Shown one piece after another: positions 30,746 to 40,408 of a DNA stretch of 62,892 bases. The stretch comes from HGM13233 sp964478515 (lineage in GTDB: Bacteria; Bacillota; Clostridia; Oscillospirales; Ruminococcaceae): positions 1 to 62,892 of the forward strand of contig CAYZIL010000010.1 in the NCBI GenBank assembly GCA_964478515.1. The letters run 5' to 3'. A program made the position numbers and the translations under genes. Below the pieces are notes generated by a model that saw only the letters and a program-made list of their open reading frames with translations, made no database searches and had not been told where the DNA came from. Numbering within the stretch: the stretch's first letter is position 1; every line of letters starts with the position of its first letter.

Positions 30746-33700
30746 ATGCTCAAACTGGTCATAGGTCCGGCACACAGCGGCAAAACCGAATACCTTATTG
30801 AACTTGCCGCAAAGCGCGCGAGCGCTGCGAAGCGCAGTTTATTGCTTGTGCCCGACCAGGTCTCTTTTGAATACGAAAAGCTGCTCTGCTCGCGCATGTG
30901 CGGCAAACAGCTCGCGCAAGTAAGCGTCAAGAGCGTCAGCGCGCTGTGCCGCGACATTTTCAAGCGATTCGGCGGCGCGGCAAAAATACATCTCGGCGAC
31001 GCCGAAAAAGCGGCGCTGGCCCGCCGCGCCGTCGCGCTGTGCGGCAGCGGAATAGAATATTACCGCGGCAGCAGCCGCAACCCTGCTTTTTACGCCATGG
31101 CCGCCGACACAGTGGACGAACTGCGCCGCAGCGGCGTCACGCCGGCGCAGTTGGCGCATCTTGCCGAAACGTCCGGCTCGCCCACCCGCCGCGCCAAGCT
31201 GGCCGAGACCGCGCTGATTTACGAGAGCTATGCGGCACTCGCCGAGCAAAAATACACCGACAGCGAAACTCAAATTACCGACGCCGTGCGGCTGTGCGAG
31301 CGCGGCTTTTTTGCCGCTACGGCGGTGATGATAGACGAATTTGACGGCTTCTCGGCGGCCGAAAGGCAGCTCGTTGAGCTGATGATGACTGACAGCGAGC
31401 TGTTGTGCTGCGCGCTGTGTACCGACAGCTTGTCGGCGCCGTCGCCGGCGCTGACGACCGCCGCCGCTACCGGCAGAAGGCTGCTGAGCGCCGCCGCGGC
31501 GCTCGGGACGCCCGGCGAGACGGTAACGCTGTCACAGACGTATTTTGCGGCCGCCGGGCTCGCCAATACCGAATTACTGCTGCGGGAAAAGCCGGCCGGC
31601 GCACAGAGCGACGGCGTCTATTTTGCCGCTTGCAGCGACCGTTACGACGAGGTCCGCTGCGCCGCCGCCGAAATAGCGCTGCTGGTGCGCGAGCGCGGCT
31701 TCAGTTACAGCGATATACATATTCTTGTCAACAACATCGGTCCTTACCGCGCCCCGCTCAGACAGGTGTTTGCCGAATGCGGTATCCCGCTGTTTTTTGA
31801 CTTCGGCCGTGATCTTTCTCATACGGCGCTGATAACGCTGCTGTGCGGCATACTGCAAAGCGCCGAGCGCGCGCCGGGCGCCGAGCTGCTTTTGCGCATT
31901 TTGAAAACAGGACTTTGCGACGCCGACACCGAGCTTGTCAGCGCGCTGGAAAACTATATTTACATTTGGGATATTGACGCAGCGGCGCTGCAAAACCCCT
32001 TTTTCCGCAACCCGCGCGGCATAGCCGAAAGTTTTTCCGCCGCAGACAGAGAGTTGCTCGACTCGCTTGAGCGGCTGCGCCGCGAAACGCTCGCGGCGCT
32101 CGGCGAATTTGCCGCCGTCGCCGAGGACGGCGAGGGCGACGCCGTGGTGCGTGCGCTTTACGCGTGTGCCGTGCGCCTGGGCGCCGTGCGGCGCGCACAG
32201 ACGCTGCTCGGCAGCGCCAACAAATCCGCCGAGGATGTTGCCCGTCAGTTTGAGCTTACCTTTGCGCTGCTCGACAACCTGCACGCGCTGCTGTACGGCG
32301 AGCGCGTCAGTTGTGCGCAGCTCGAGCAGCTGCTGCGCATTTCCGCCGCCGCCAGCGCCATGTATGACATTCCCCAAACGCTGCGGCAGGTAAGTGCCGG
32401 CACTGCCGGACGCACGCGCAGCGGCGGCAAGCGGGTGGTGTTCGTGTTGGGGCTGTGCGACGGCGAATTTCCCGCCGCCGGCTTTGCCGAGGGGATGTTG
32501 ACGCACGCCGACCGCGACTTTATTGCCGCGAGCGGCATTGAGCTGCAAACTACTTTTGAGCGCCGCTGGTTGATGGAGCAGACCTATTTCTACCGCGCGT
32601 TGTGCTCGGCGTCACAGCGGCTGTACCTGTTGTACCCCAAAAGAGCTGGCGGCGAAAGTTGTGAGCTGTCGGCCGCCGCAGCGGCTGTAGTTGCGGCGCT
32701 GTCGCCGCCGCCGCCCGAGTGCGACGCGCAGCCGCTGGGACGCTGCGTGAGCATTGACTCGGTTGCCGACGCCTACGCGCTGTGCTGCCGCAGCAACGAG
32801 GCCGGGAGCGCCGAGCTTGCCGCTGTTTTGAGCGCCGCCGGCCGGCCGGAGCTGGAACGGGAGATAGCCGACTCGGCACTGCCGCCGGATTTTACCGCCC
32901 ACGACCGCGAGCTGTCGGAACAGTATCTCGGCGAGCGGCTGCGGCTGTCGCCGAGTGCCGTCGACTGCTACGAAAAGTGCTCGCTTATGTATCTGCTGCG
33001 CTATGTGCTCAATATAAAAGCGCTGAAAAAAGCGGACATGACCGCGGCCGAGTCGGGCAATTTCGTCCACTTTGTGCTGCAACACACGTTGGAAGACTGC
33101 GGCGGAGACCTGCGCGAGGTTAGCGCCAAGCGCATAGAAGAACTGTGCGCCGCCGCCGCAACGCAGTATATTCGCGACTACATGGGCGGCAATGCCGAGC
33201 GTTCCAGCCGCGTAGAGTACATAACCGGCCGCTTGCGCGAGCAAAGCGCGCGGCTGCTCAGGGCAATAAAACGCGAGCAGCGGCAAAGCGAGTTTTTGCC
33301 GGCGGATTACGAATTGAGAATAGCCGCAGACGGCGACGTGCCGCCGCGGGAATTGGAGCTGCCCGGCGGCAAACGTGTCGCCATAGAGGGAAAGGTTGAC
33401 CGCGTCGACGTCATGGGCGAGGGCGACAGCCGCTACGTGCGCGTGGTCGACTACAAGACCGGCAGCAAAAAGTTTTCGCTCAGCGACATTTACTACGGGC
33501 TCAACGTGCAAATGCTCGTCTACTTGTTTTCGCTGTGTGGCGAAAAGGGCGGCCGCTACGGGACGGCGATACCGGCGGGTGTGTTGTACTTGCCGGCTGA
33601 CCCGCTGCCGACAGAGGAACCGAAAAACGCCTACTGTATGGACGGACTGGTACTCAACGACCGGCGTGTGGTCGAGGCGATGGAGCGCGACGCTGCCGGC

Positions 33701-33985
33701 GTGTTCATTCCGGTCAAATGTAACAAGAGCGGCGAACTGGGCGCTGCTGACAAGCTCGCGTCGCTGGCGCGGTTGGGGAATATTCGCGCCCATATTGACG
33801 AACTGGTCGGCGAAATGGCGCGCGCGCTTTACGACGGTGAATACGCGGCGCTGCCGCTGCGGGACATGCAGAACAAATTGCCGTGTGAATACTGCGATTA
33901 TTCGGACGTTTGCCGCCGCGAGGACGGCAGCTGCCGCGCTATGCAAAAGCTTGACGACAAGACGCTGTTTGAGGACGAACGATGA
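30746..33985 (+). CDS. addB: ATP-dependent helicase/nuclease subunit B
   Basis: 1079 residues. AddB is the second subunit of the AddAB helicase-nuclease that resects double-strand breaks for RecA and recognises Chi. It starts with a degenerate helicase P-loop, VIGPAHSGKT (residues 5-14). The C-terminal nuclease domain has VRVVDYKTGSKKF, and the iron-sulfur cysteines are visible as one Cys pair near 741-745 (DCYEKC) and CEYCDYSDVC near 1046-1055. GGGAG precedes the ATG. It overlaps addA by 4 bases (ATGA), so the subunits are made together. Confidence 0.96.
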   Translation: MLKLVIGPAHSGKTEYLIELAAKRASAAKRSLLLVPDQVSFEYEKLLCSRMCGKQLAQVSVKSVSALCRDIFKRFGGAAKIHLGDAEKAALARRAVALCGSGIEYYRGSSRNPAFYAMAADTVDELRRSGVTPAQLAHLAETSGSPTRRAKLAETALIYESYAALAEQKYTDSETQITDAVRLCERGFFAATAVMIDEFDGFSAAERQLVELMMTDSELLCCALCTDSLSAPSPALTTAAATGRRLLSAAAALGTPGETVTLSQTYFAAAGLANTELLLREKPAGAQSDGVYFAACSDRYDEVRCAAAEIALLVRERGFSYSDIHILVNNIGPYRAPLRQVFAECGIPLFFDFGRDLSHTALITLLCGILQSAERAPGAELLLRILKTGLCDADTELVSALENYIYIWDIDAAALQNPFFRNPRGIAESFSAADRELLDSLERLRRETLAALGEFAAVAEDGEGDAVVRALYACAVRLGAVRRAQTLLGSANKSAEDVARQFELTFALLDNLHALLYGERVSCAQLEQLLRISAAASAMYDIPQTLRQVSAGTAGRTRSGGKRVVFVLGLCDGEFPAAGFAEGMLTHADRDFIAASGIELQTTFERRWLMEQTYFYRALCSASQRLYLLYPKRAGGESCELSAAAAAVVAALSPPPPECDAQPLGRCVSIDSVADAYALCCRSNEAGSAELAAVLSAAGRPELEREIADSALPPDFTAHDRELSEQYLGERLRLSPSAVDCYEKCSLMYLLRYVLNIKALKKADMTAAESGNFVHFVLQHTLEDCGGDLREVSAKRIEELCAAAATQYIRDYMGGNAERSSRVEYITGRLREQSARLLRAIKREQRQSEFLPADYELRIAADGDVPPRELELPGGKRVAIEGKVDRVDVMGEGDSRYVRVVDYKTGSKKFSLSDIYYGLNVQMLVYLFSLCGEKGGRYGTAIPAGVLYLPADPLPTEEPKNAYCMDGLVLNDRRVVEAMERDAAGVFIPVKCNKSGELGAADKLASLARLGNIRAHIDELVGEMARALYDGEYAALPLRDMQNKLPCEYCDYSDVCRREDGSCRAMQKLDDKTLFEDER

Positions 33986-36900
33986 GTATTGAGTGGACAA
34001 AAGACCAGCGCACAGCAATTGAAATAGACGGCGGCACTGTACTGGTGAGCGCCGGCGCGGGCAGCGGCAAGACCGCCGTGCTCGTAGAGCGTGTGCTGCG
34101 CATGTTGACGCAAAGCGAGCCGGTCGAGGCAAACAGGCTGTTGATGATTACCTTTACCCGCGCCGCCGCCGCCGAGATGCGCCGCCGCATTTTGCAGGGA
34201 TTGAAAAAACTGCAAGCACAGCGGCCGGGCGACGCGCTGCTGCGCCGCCAGAGCGTTGCGCTGCAGCGCGCCCAAATCAGCACGGTACATTCGTTTTGCA
34301 CGGCGCTGCTGCGGGAATACTTTGCTAAGCTTGAACTGCCGGCGGATTTTTATGTCGCCGACGACATGGCGCTGCTGCCGCTGCGCGAGGCGGCGATGGC
34401 CGAAACACTTGACGAAATGTATGCGCGCAGCGCCGCGTTTCGCGAACTGTCGTCGCTTTACGGCCGCGCGCGCAGCGACGAGCCGACCGCTCAGTTGGTC
34501 GAGGAACTGCGCGACTACCAGACAAGCATAGTTGACAAGGACGCCTACCGCCGCAGAGTTATGGCCTTTGTCGACGGGCGCGTACCGTTTGAGAACAGTG
34601 ACAGCTGTGCCATTTTGCTCGCGCACGCAGCGCGTCAGCTCGGTGAGGCGGACGTAATTTTGGCGCGGGCGCAGTCGCTTATGGCGCGCGACGAAAGAGC
34701 AAATACAAAATGCGCTGCCAATGTTGCCGCGCTGCGCGCCGCGGTGCAGCAGATGGCGGAACTGGCACGGCAGGGGCGCTACGCAGAATGCGCGTCCTAT
34801 GAATTTACGCTGCCGCGCCTGGGCGGCGGAAAAAAAGAAAACGACACCCCGGCAGTCGCGGATGTGACGGAGCTGCGCGACGCCGCATTGGAAACAGTCA
34901 AGCGCGTGCGCCAGCAATGCTTGTATTTTGACCCCGACTGGTACGCGCAGCAAAGCGCCGACTTAAGCGGTCCGGTCGCGGCGCTGTTCGAGGCCGCCGC
35001 GCGGTTCGACGAGCTGTTTGCCGAAAAGAAGCTGGCACGGCGGATGCTGGAATTTTCCGATCTGGAAAAATACACGCTGCAGCTGCTCGGCGACGCCGAG
35101 GTCGCGGCGGAAATTTCCGCACGGTTCGAATGTGTTATGGTCGACGAATACCAGGACACGAATGAGATGCAAAGCGCCATTTTCCGTGCGGTGTCGCGCG
35201 GCGACAACCTGTTTTACGTCGGCGACGTAAAACAGAGTATATACAGCTTCAGGCAAGCGCGGCCTGCCAATTTTCTTGAGCAAAAGCGGGCTTGTGAAGC
35301 TGCCGGCAAGGACAGTTTTCCGATGTGCGTGCAGCTCGCAGAGAATTTCCGCAGCACTGCCGAGGTAATTGCCGCCGTCAACCGCATATTTGTGCCGCTG
35401 ATGACGCCCACACTCGGCGAGGTCGACTACGCCGCCGGCGAACAGCTGGTCTGCGGCAGCGGCGCGCACAGCGACGGCAAGGTGGGCATGGAGCTGGCGA
35501 TACTGCGCGGCGACGAGCAAGCGGGTATAGAAAAAGAGGCGCTCTTTATTGCCGCGCGTATCGGCGCGATGGTGAAAGACGCCTACACGGTCAACGGCGC
35601 AGACGGGCCGCGCCGCTGCACCTGGGGGGATTTTTGCATACTGCTGCGCTCGCCGTACGCCGGCGGCCGCGCCCAGATTTATGCGGCGGCGCTCAAGAGC
35701 GCCGGCATACCTGTGAGCACCAGCGGCGCCGAGAGCTTTTTCGAACACGCCGAGATACGCGACTTAATAGACGCGCTGCGGGTAGTGGACAATCCGCTGC
35801 GGGATGTGGAGCTGACGGCGCTGCTGTGCTCCTGCCGGTTCGGCTTTTCGACCGACGACCTGCTGCGCTTGCGCAAGGGCGGCCGCAAGGTTTCGCTTTG
35901 GTCGCTGCTGCGCGCCGCCACGGGTGAAAAAGAGCGCGCCGCCGTCGCGTTTGTGGACGAGATGCGCGCCCAAAGCGCGCTGATGTCGGCCGACGAATTG
36001 GCGGTTGAGGTGGCGCAGCGACTGGGAATAGAGCGCGCCGCCGCAGCCATGCCGGGCGGCGCGGACCGGGTGCAAAATCTGCACGCGCTGCTCGACTTTG
36101 CCGCGGGGCAGTGCGCGCAGGGTCAGCTGGACCTCAGCGGGCTGCTGCGCATTTGCGAGCGGGCGCGCAGCGCCGGCAAGTCGCCCGCCGGCAGCGGCAC
36201 ACCCGCTGCGGACGCGGTGTGCATTATGAGTATCCACGCCGCCAAGGGACTGGAATGGCCGGTGGTGTTTTTAGCCAATACGGCGGCAAAATTTAACGAA
36301 CAGGGCTTGAACGCGCCGATGATATTCGACAGCGAGCTCGGAGTCGGCTCAAAGCTGCGAGTGCACCTTGCCGATGACGCGGCAATTATGCGCCGCACCT
36401 CCGCCTATGGGGCGGTGGTGCTCGAACAGCGGCGCAAACAGCGCTCGGACGAGATGCGCATGCTTTACGTCGCGCTCACGCGCGCGCGCGATTATATAGT
36501 TGCCGTGGCCGTTGAAAATGCGCCGGAAAAGCGCATGAGAACAGCGCAATTGATGGCGGAGTGCGAATATGCCGAGCGGCTGGAATCTGCCGGCGGCAGT
36601 TATTGCCAGTGGCTGCTGTGTGCTTTGAGCGCCGGCGGCGTCGAACTGAGTTCGCCCGACGGGCGGCGCGAGCTTTGCGAGACAGTAATAAATGTCGTTG
36701 ACAGTGTGCCGCAGTTATCACTTCCGGCAGCGCAGGCGCGCCCCGCCGCCGACAAAAAAACGGTCGGCGCGGTATTGCGGCGGCTCAATTGGCGCTGTGA
36801 CGACGCGGCGCTGTTCAATATTCCCGGCAAGATGTCGGTCTCTCAGTTGACCAAGCGGCGGCACGAGCCCACGGTCGGCACGCCCGCTTTTACACCCGCC

Positions 36901-37434
36901 GCCGCGCTCAGCGCGGCCGAGCGCGGCACGGCGCTGCACGAGTTTATGGAATTTGCCGACTACGCGCAGGCGGCGGTGTCTGTTGACGCAGAGCTGGAGC
37001 GGCTGGTGGAAAAAGGGTACATTTCCGCCGCAGCAGCCGACGCCATTGACCGCAAGGCGCTGGAAACGCTTTTCGCCGGCGATTTTATGCGCCGCATAAA
37101 CGCGGCCCCGCAGGTGCTGCGCGAATACGAATTTTTCTATGAATTGCCGGCCGCGCGTCTGGTGCCGGACTGTGAATATACGGGAGGCGAGACGGTGCTG
37201 GTGCAGGGTATAGCCGACTGCATAGTGGTCGAGAAAGACGGCGTGAGTATTGTCGACTACAAATCCGACCGCGTCACCGGCGGCGCGCAGCTGTGCGAGC
37301 GCTACGCGGCGCAGCTGCAGCTCTACGCGCTTGCTATTTCCGAACGGCTGGCACTGCCGGTAAAAGCGGCCGCTATCTGGTCGTTTGCGCTGGGCAAGGC
37401 CGTGGCGGTGCCGATTGAGGAAAAAGCGCTTTAA
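33982..37434 (+). CDS. addA: ATP-dependent helicase/nuclease subunit A
   Basis: 1150 residues. AddA is the UvrD-type 3'-5' helicase subunit with its own RecB-family nuclease domain. Motif I is SAGAGSGKT (23-31), motif Ia TFTRAAAAEMRRRI, motif II VMVDEYQDTNEMQS, motif III FYVGDVKQSIYSFRQA, motif V MSIHAAKGLEWPVVF and motif VI MLYVALTRARDYI. The C-terminal nuclease motif is VSIVDYKSDR near residue 1090. All catalytic motifs look intact, so the complex should be active. The gene ends just before the promoter of tRNA-Lys. Confidence 0.97.
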   Translation: MSIEWTKDQRTAIEIDGGTVLVSAGAGSGKTAVLVERVLRMLTQSEPVEANRLLMITFTRAAAAEMRRRILQGLKKLQAQRPGDALLRRQSVALQRAQISTVHSFCTALLREYFAKLELPADFYVADDMALLPLREAAMAETLDEMYARSAAFRELSSLYGRARSDEPTAQLVEELRDYQTSIVDKDAYRRRVMAFVDGRVPFENSDSCAILLAHAARQLGEADVILARAQSLMARDERANTKCAANVAALRAAVQQMAELARQGRYAECASYEFTLPRLGGGKKENDTPAVADVTELRDAALETVKRVRQQCLYFDPDWYAQQSADLSGPVAALFEAAARFDELFAEKKLARRMLEFSDLEKYTLQLLGDAEVAAEISARFECVMVDEYQDTNEMQSAIFRAVSRGDNLFYVGDVKQSIYSFRQARPANFLEQKRACEAAGKDSFPMCVQLAENFRSTAEVIAAVNRIFVPLMTPTLGEVDYAAGEQLVCGSGAHSDGKVGMELAILRGDEQAGIEKEALFIAARIGAMVKDAYTVNGADGPRRCTWGDFCILLRSPYAGGRAQIYAAALKSAGIPVSTSGAESFFEHAEIRDLIDALRVVDNPLRDVELTALLCSCRFGFSTDDLLRLRKGGRKVSLWSLLRAATGEKERAAVAFVDEMRAQSALMSADELAVEVAQRLGIERAAAAMPGGADRVQNLHALLDFAAGQCAQGQLDLSGLLRICERARSAGKSPAGSGTPAADAVCIMSIHAAKGLEWPVVFLANTAAKFNEQGLNAPMIFDSELGVGSKLRVHLADDAAIMRRTSAYGAVVLEQRRKQRSDEMRMLYVALTRARDYIVAVAVENAPEKRMRTAQLMAECEYAERLESAGGSYCQWLLCALSAGGVELSSPDGRRELCETVINVVDSVPQLSLPAAQARPAADKKTVGAVLRRLNWRCDDAALFNIPGKMSVSQLTKRRHEPTVGTPAFTPAAALSAAERGTALHEFMEFADYAQAAVSVDAELERLVEKGYISAAAADAIDRKALETLFAGDFMRRINAAPQVLREYEFFYELPAARLVPDCEYTGGETVLVQGIADCIVVEKDGVSIVDYKSDRVTGGAQLCERYAAQLQLYALAISERLALPVKAAAIWSFALGKAVAVPIEEKAL

Positions 37435-37444
37435 TAATTCTCGG

Positions 37445-37473
37445 TTGACAGCGGCCGGCATTTTTGCTATTAT
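37445..37473 (+). promoter_or_regulatory. Promoter of tRNA-Lys
   Basis: TTGACA (37445-37450), 17-base spacer, TATTAT (37468-37473). The transcript would start only about 10 bases before the mature tRNA end. Confidence 0.8.
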
Positions 37474-37489
37474 GTATTAGCGTTTTTCC

Positions 37490-37565
37490 GAGCCATTAGC
37501 TCAGTCGGCAGAGCACCTGCCTTTTAAGCAGGGTGTCCGGAGTTCGAATCTCCGATGGCTCACCA
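37490..37565 (+). tRNA. tRNA-Lys (anticodon TTT), CCA encoded
   Basis: Full cloverleaf: acceptor GAGCCAT/ATGGCTC (37490-37496, 37555-37561), discriminator A and encoded CCA (37563-37565). The D-arm contains AGCTCAGTCGGCAGAGC, the anticodon loop reads CTTTTAA with anticodon TTT, and the T-arm is GGAGTTCGAATCTCC. No intron or extra bases are seen. Confidence 0.98.
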
Positions 37566-37569
37566 CAGG

Positions 37570-37608
37570 CCACGGCATTTTCTCAAAAGAGAATGCTGTG
37601 GTTTTTTT
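37570..37608 (+). terminator. Terminator of tRNA-Lys
   Basis: CCACGGCATTTTCTC (37570-37584), AAAA loop, GAGAATGCTGTGG (37589-37601), then seven T. A strong intrinsic terminator starting 5 bases after the CCA. Confidence 0.9.
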
Positions 37609-37663
37609 ATTGCGTCTGTGTTATTGTTGCGGTGGGATGCTTTTATAATATGAGGTTTGAAAC

Positions 37664-38101
37664 ATGGAGATACGACCGATAAGTAACCGGAATTTAAGCG
37701 ATGCAGTAAAATTGGTTGCTGACGTTTTCATGAAGTTTGAAGCACCTGATTATTCCGAGGAAGGCGTAAGAGCATTTTTTGACACGGCGTTAAACAATCC
37801 GGAATTTTTGAGCCGGCTTGCCGTTTTGGGAGCTTATACAGACGAAAAACTTGTAGGAATTATTGCGACCAGAAACGAGGGCGAGCATATTGCGCTCTTC
37901 TTCGTGGATGGCGAATACCAAGGGCAGGGTATTGGACGAAAGCTGTTTGAGACAGTGTTGAAAAATTCTTCATCGCGCGAATTGTCAGTGAATTCGTCCC
38001 CTTATGCCAAAGAGATTTATCATCACCTAGGATTTGAAGACGCCAATGCGCAACAGGTTGTAACGGGCATACGATTTATTCCAATGATATATAAAAAATG
38101 A
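37664..38101 (+). CDS. GNAT family N-acetyltransferase
   Basis: 145 residues. GNAT signatures: LVGIIATRNEGEHIALFFVDG, the acetyl-CoA loop YQGQGIGRKLFETVL and the C-terminal YAKEIYHHLGFED. Base composition is more AT-rich and codon choice less GC-ending than in addBA or the genes after 39 kb, which points to recent acquisition beside tRNA-Lys. GAGG lies 8-9 bases before the ATG; TATAAT at 37644-37649 may be its -10. Substrate unknown. Confidence 0.85.
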   Translation: MEIRPISNRNLSDAVKLVADVFMKFEAPDYSEEGVRAFFDTALNNPEFLSRLAVLGAYTDEKLVGIIATRNEGEHIALFFVDGEYQGQGIGRKLFETVLKNSSSRELSVNSSPYAKEIYHHLGFEDANAQQVVTGIRFIPMIYKK

Positions 38102-38148
38102 GCATAGTTCCCATTGTATAAAACAATTAATTTTGAAAGGAAACTGTA

Positions 38149-38859
38149 ATGGCTAAGACAGAAGAAAAAGATATTTTTGCGGCTATTAAACAGGGCGAGC
38201 TTGAAACGGTAAAGGCGATGGTTGCACAAGACCCGTCGCTCGTCAACGCGGTCGCGCCAAAAAAGCCCGTGGATACCAAGGGAATGTCGCCCCTTCAAGT
38301 CAGCCTTACGACCAATTGGCATCGGGATATTGCAGACTTTTTGCTTGACAGTGGGGCAGAAGTAAATTATATGGAGCCGCCGGAGCTGCACGTCCCGCAG
38401 GCACACCCGGTGCTGCACGATGCGGTCAGCGTGGCGATCTGGAATTCCAGAAGATACGCGTGCGTTGACGCAGACGACCCGAACAATATCGAGTTTGAAT
38501 GGAAGCACACAAAAGAGGATGCCGACCGCGCTTACGCGCTGCTGAAAAGGATGATCGACATGGGCGCCGACGTAAACGCGGTGAACAATTACAACGACAA
38601 TGCGCTTTCGGAAGCCATACAGCAGGCGTCCTATCTCTGCCCCCAAAAGGATCCTCTGACCGGCAAGCTTTATCCGGGTCTGAAAAAAACGCCGGAAATG
38701 GTAGAGGACTTTCAGCGGATATTCCGCCTTCTGATAGAGTCCGGCGCCGATACCGAAAGCCGCAACAGCTATAACAAAAAGACTATTCGGGAGTTTTACC
38801 AAGACGGTGAGGTCTGGTCGATCTATGAGCCGGTTCTTCGGGAGTTCGGCAAAGCGTAA
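38149..38859 (+). CDS. Ankyrin repeat protein
   Basis: 236 residues. Ankyrin-type repeats: KDIFAAIKQGELETVKAMVA with DPSLVNAV; GMSPLQVSLTTNWHRDIADF with LLDSGAEVNY; AYALLKRMIDMGADVNAVNN with YNDNALSEAI; and FRLLIESGADTESRNSYNKK. A longer insert (about 80-125) interrupts the regular spacing. Ankyrins mediate protein binding, so a partner rather than catalysis is expected. GAAAGGAAAC precedes the ATG. It is cotranscribed or at least tandem with the GNAT gene on the AT-richer island. Confidence 0.85.
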   Translation: MAKTEEKDIFAAIKQGELETVKAMVAQDPSLVNAVAPKKPVDTKGMSPLQVSLTTNWHRDIADFLLDSGAEVNYMEPPELHVPQAHPVLHDAVSVAIWNSRRYACVDADDPNNIEFEWKHTKEDADRAYALLKRMIDMGADVNAVNNYNDNALSEAIQQASYLCPQKDPLTGKLYPGLKKTPEMVEDFQRIFRLLIESGADTESRNSYNKKTIREFYQDGEVWSIYEPVLREFGKA

Positions 38860-38944
38860 TTTTGTAAACACGTTAATGAGTATGTGCTGCGAATAAAAGC
38901 GCCGTTAGCCTGTGCTGCCGCAATTGTTTTTTTAGACATACCGC

Positions 38945-38976
38945 GCCGCCGCAAATTGTTTTGCGGCGGCTTTTTT
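38945..38976 (+). terminator. Terminator after the ankyrin gene
   Basis: GCCGCCGCAA (38945-38954) pairs with TTGCGGCGGC (38961-38970), followed by six T. Confidence 0.88.
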
Positions 38977-39035
38977 AAGTGAGCGCACCTTTTGGGCACG
39001 GCTGCAACAATCAATAGCGCGTATCCGGCAAAAAA

Positions 39036-39090
39036 CATATTGACGGATGTCAATATGAAGATTATAATATGCATAGACAAATATCTATGC
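39036..39090 (+). promoter_or_regulatory. arsR-type promoter with two inverted repeats
   Basis: TTGACG (39040-39045), 17-base spacer, TATAAT (39063-39068). The perfect repeat CATATTGAC-GGAT-GTCAATATG (39036-39057) covers the -35. A second, GCATAGA-CAAATA-TCTATGC (39071-39090), covers the predicted start. Both are suitable sites for autoregulation by the ArsR-like protein encoded directly downstream. Confidence 0.8.
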
Positions 39091-39101
39091 GAGGTGCCGA
39101 C

Positions 39102-39395
39102 ATGGACGATACGCAAGCGGCGCAGATATGCCGCGCGCTGGGAGACCCGAACAGGCTGAAGATAGTCAAAATGCTGGCGGACGGGGAAAAATGCGCCTGC
39201 AAGCTGCTGGAGGCTTTTGAAATAACTCAGCCGACGCTGTCCCACCACATGAAGATACTCGGCGAGTGTGCGCTGATAAACACCAGAAAGCAGGGCAAGT
39301 GGTGTCACTACTCGCTGAACTGCGCGGTGCTGACGGATTACAGAACATATATCGGCGCATTGACGTGTGAAAAATGCGATAGCGGGTGTGATTGA
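39102..39395 (+). CDS. ArsR/SmtB family metalloregulator
   Basis: 97 residues from the ATG at 39102, chosen because GAGG lies 7 bases upstream. Winged-helix: QICRALGDPNRLKIVKMLAD, recognition helix QPTLSHHMKILGEC and the wing RKQGKWCHYSLN. The metal site of the ArsR type is C31-A-C33 in EKCACKLL at the start of the DNA-binding helix, and an extra cysteine cluster C89-x2-C92-x3-C96 lies at the C-terminus. It should repress its own operon until thiophilic metal or metalloid binds. The downstream permease starts one base after its stop. Confidence 0.92.
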   Translation: MDDTQAAQICRALGDPNRLKIVKMLADGEKCACKLLEAFEITQPTLSHHMKILGECALINTRKQGKWCHYSLNCAVLTDYRTYIGALTCEKCDSGCD

Positions 39396-39396
39396 A

Positions 39397-40395
39397 ATGG
39401 GCGGGGGATTCATTCAAACTCAGCTGCTCGGGATGCAGTGGTTGAACGGTCTTGTCGCGGCGGGTCTGTCGGCGCTGGGGCTCAATGTTGCCGAGCGCTG
39501 GGTCGGCAGCTTGCAGTTTTTTTTGTACGACGTAATAAAAATAACTCTGCTGCTGTGTTTTTTGATTTTCACCATCAGCTATGTGCAGAGCTATTTTCCG
39601 CCCGAGCGCAGTAAAAAGATACTTGGCAGATTTCGCGGCGTCGGCGCTAACTGTGTCGCCGCGCTGCTCGGTACTGTAACGCCGTTTTGCTCCTGCTCGT
39701 CCATTCCGCTGTTTATCGGCTTTACCGGGGCGGGTCTGCCGATAGGTGTGACCTTCTCCTTCCTTATTTCCTCTCCGATGGTCGACCTGGGCTCGCTGAT
39801 GCTGCTGACGGGAATTTTCGGCTGGAAGGTCGCCGCCGTTTATGTGGTTTTGGGACTGGTAATAGCGGTGTGCGGCGGGACGCTAATAGAAAAACTGCAC
39901 ATGGAAAAATATGTCGAAAGTTTTATTTTCAGCGCCGGCAGCATAGACCTTGACTCGCAAAAGCCGACCCAAAAAGAGCGGCTGAATTACGCAAAAGGGC
40001 AGATGCTCGCCACTTTCAAAAAAGTCGCCCCGTATATACTCGCCGGCGTGGCAATTGGCGCGCTTATTCACAACTGGATACCGCAAGCTTGGGTCGAGCG
40101 CGTGCTCGGCGGCGGCAATCCGCTGGGTGTGGTGCTCGCGACAGTAATAGGTGTGCCGATGTATGCGGATATTTTCGGCTGTGTGCCGATAGCGGAGGCG
40201 CTTTTGGGCAAGGGCGCGCTGCTGGGCGTGGTGCTCGCCTTCATGATGGCGGTAACGACGCTGTCGCTGCCGTCGCTGATAATGCTGCGCAAGGCGGTCA
40301 AGCCGCGCTTGCTGGCGCTGTTCGTGGCTATTTGCACGCTGGGAATTCTCATCGTGGGGTATTTTTTCAACTTTTTACAGCCATATATTGTTTAG
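39397..40395 (+). CDS. DUF318-family permease (ArsP-like)
   Basis: 332 residues with about 8-10 hydrophobic helices. The family signature TPFCSCSSIPLFIGFTGAG is present, with the second copy-like motif GVPMYADIFGCVPIAEALL. The family includes ArsP, which exports trivalent organoarsenicals; others have unknown cargo. The start is the ATG at 39397; a GTG 10 codons earlier inside arsR is an alternative, since neither has a strong ribosome site. Placement between an ArsR regulator and a cysteine-rich thioredoxin-like protein supports metalloid efflux, but no arsC or arsM is present. Confidence 0.88.
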   Translation: MGGGFIQTQLLGMQWLNGLVAAGLSALGLNVAERWVGSLQFFLYDVIKITLLLCFLIFTISYVQSYFPPERSKKILGRFRGVGANCVAALLGTVTPFCSCSSIPLFIGFTGAGLPIGVTFSFLISSPMVDLGSLMLLTGIFGWKVAAVYVVLGLVIAVCGGTLIEKLHMEKYVESFIFSAGSIDLDSQKPTQKERLNYAKGQMLATFKKVAPYILAGVAIGALIHNWIPQAWVERVLGGGNPLGVVLATVIGVPMYADIFGCVPIAEALLGKGALLGVVLAFMMAVTTLSLPSLIMLRKAVKPRLLALFVAICTLGILIVGYFFNFLQPYIV

Positions 40396-40408
40396 GAGGT
40401 AGATACAA

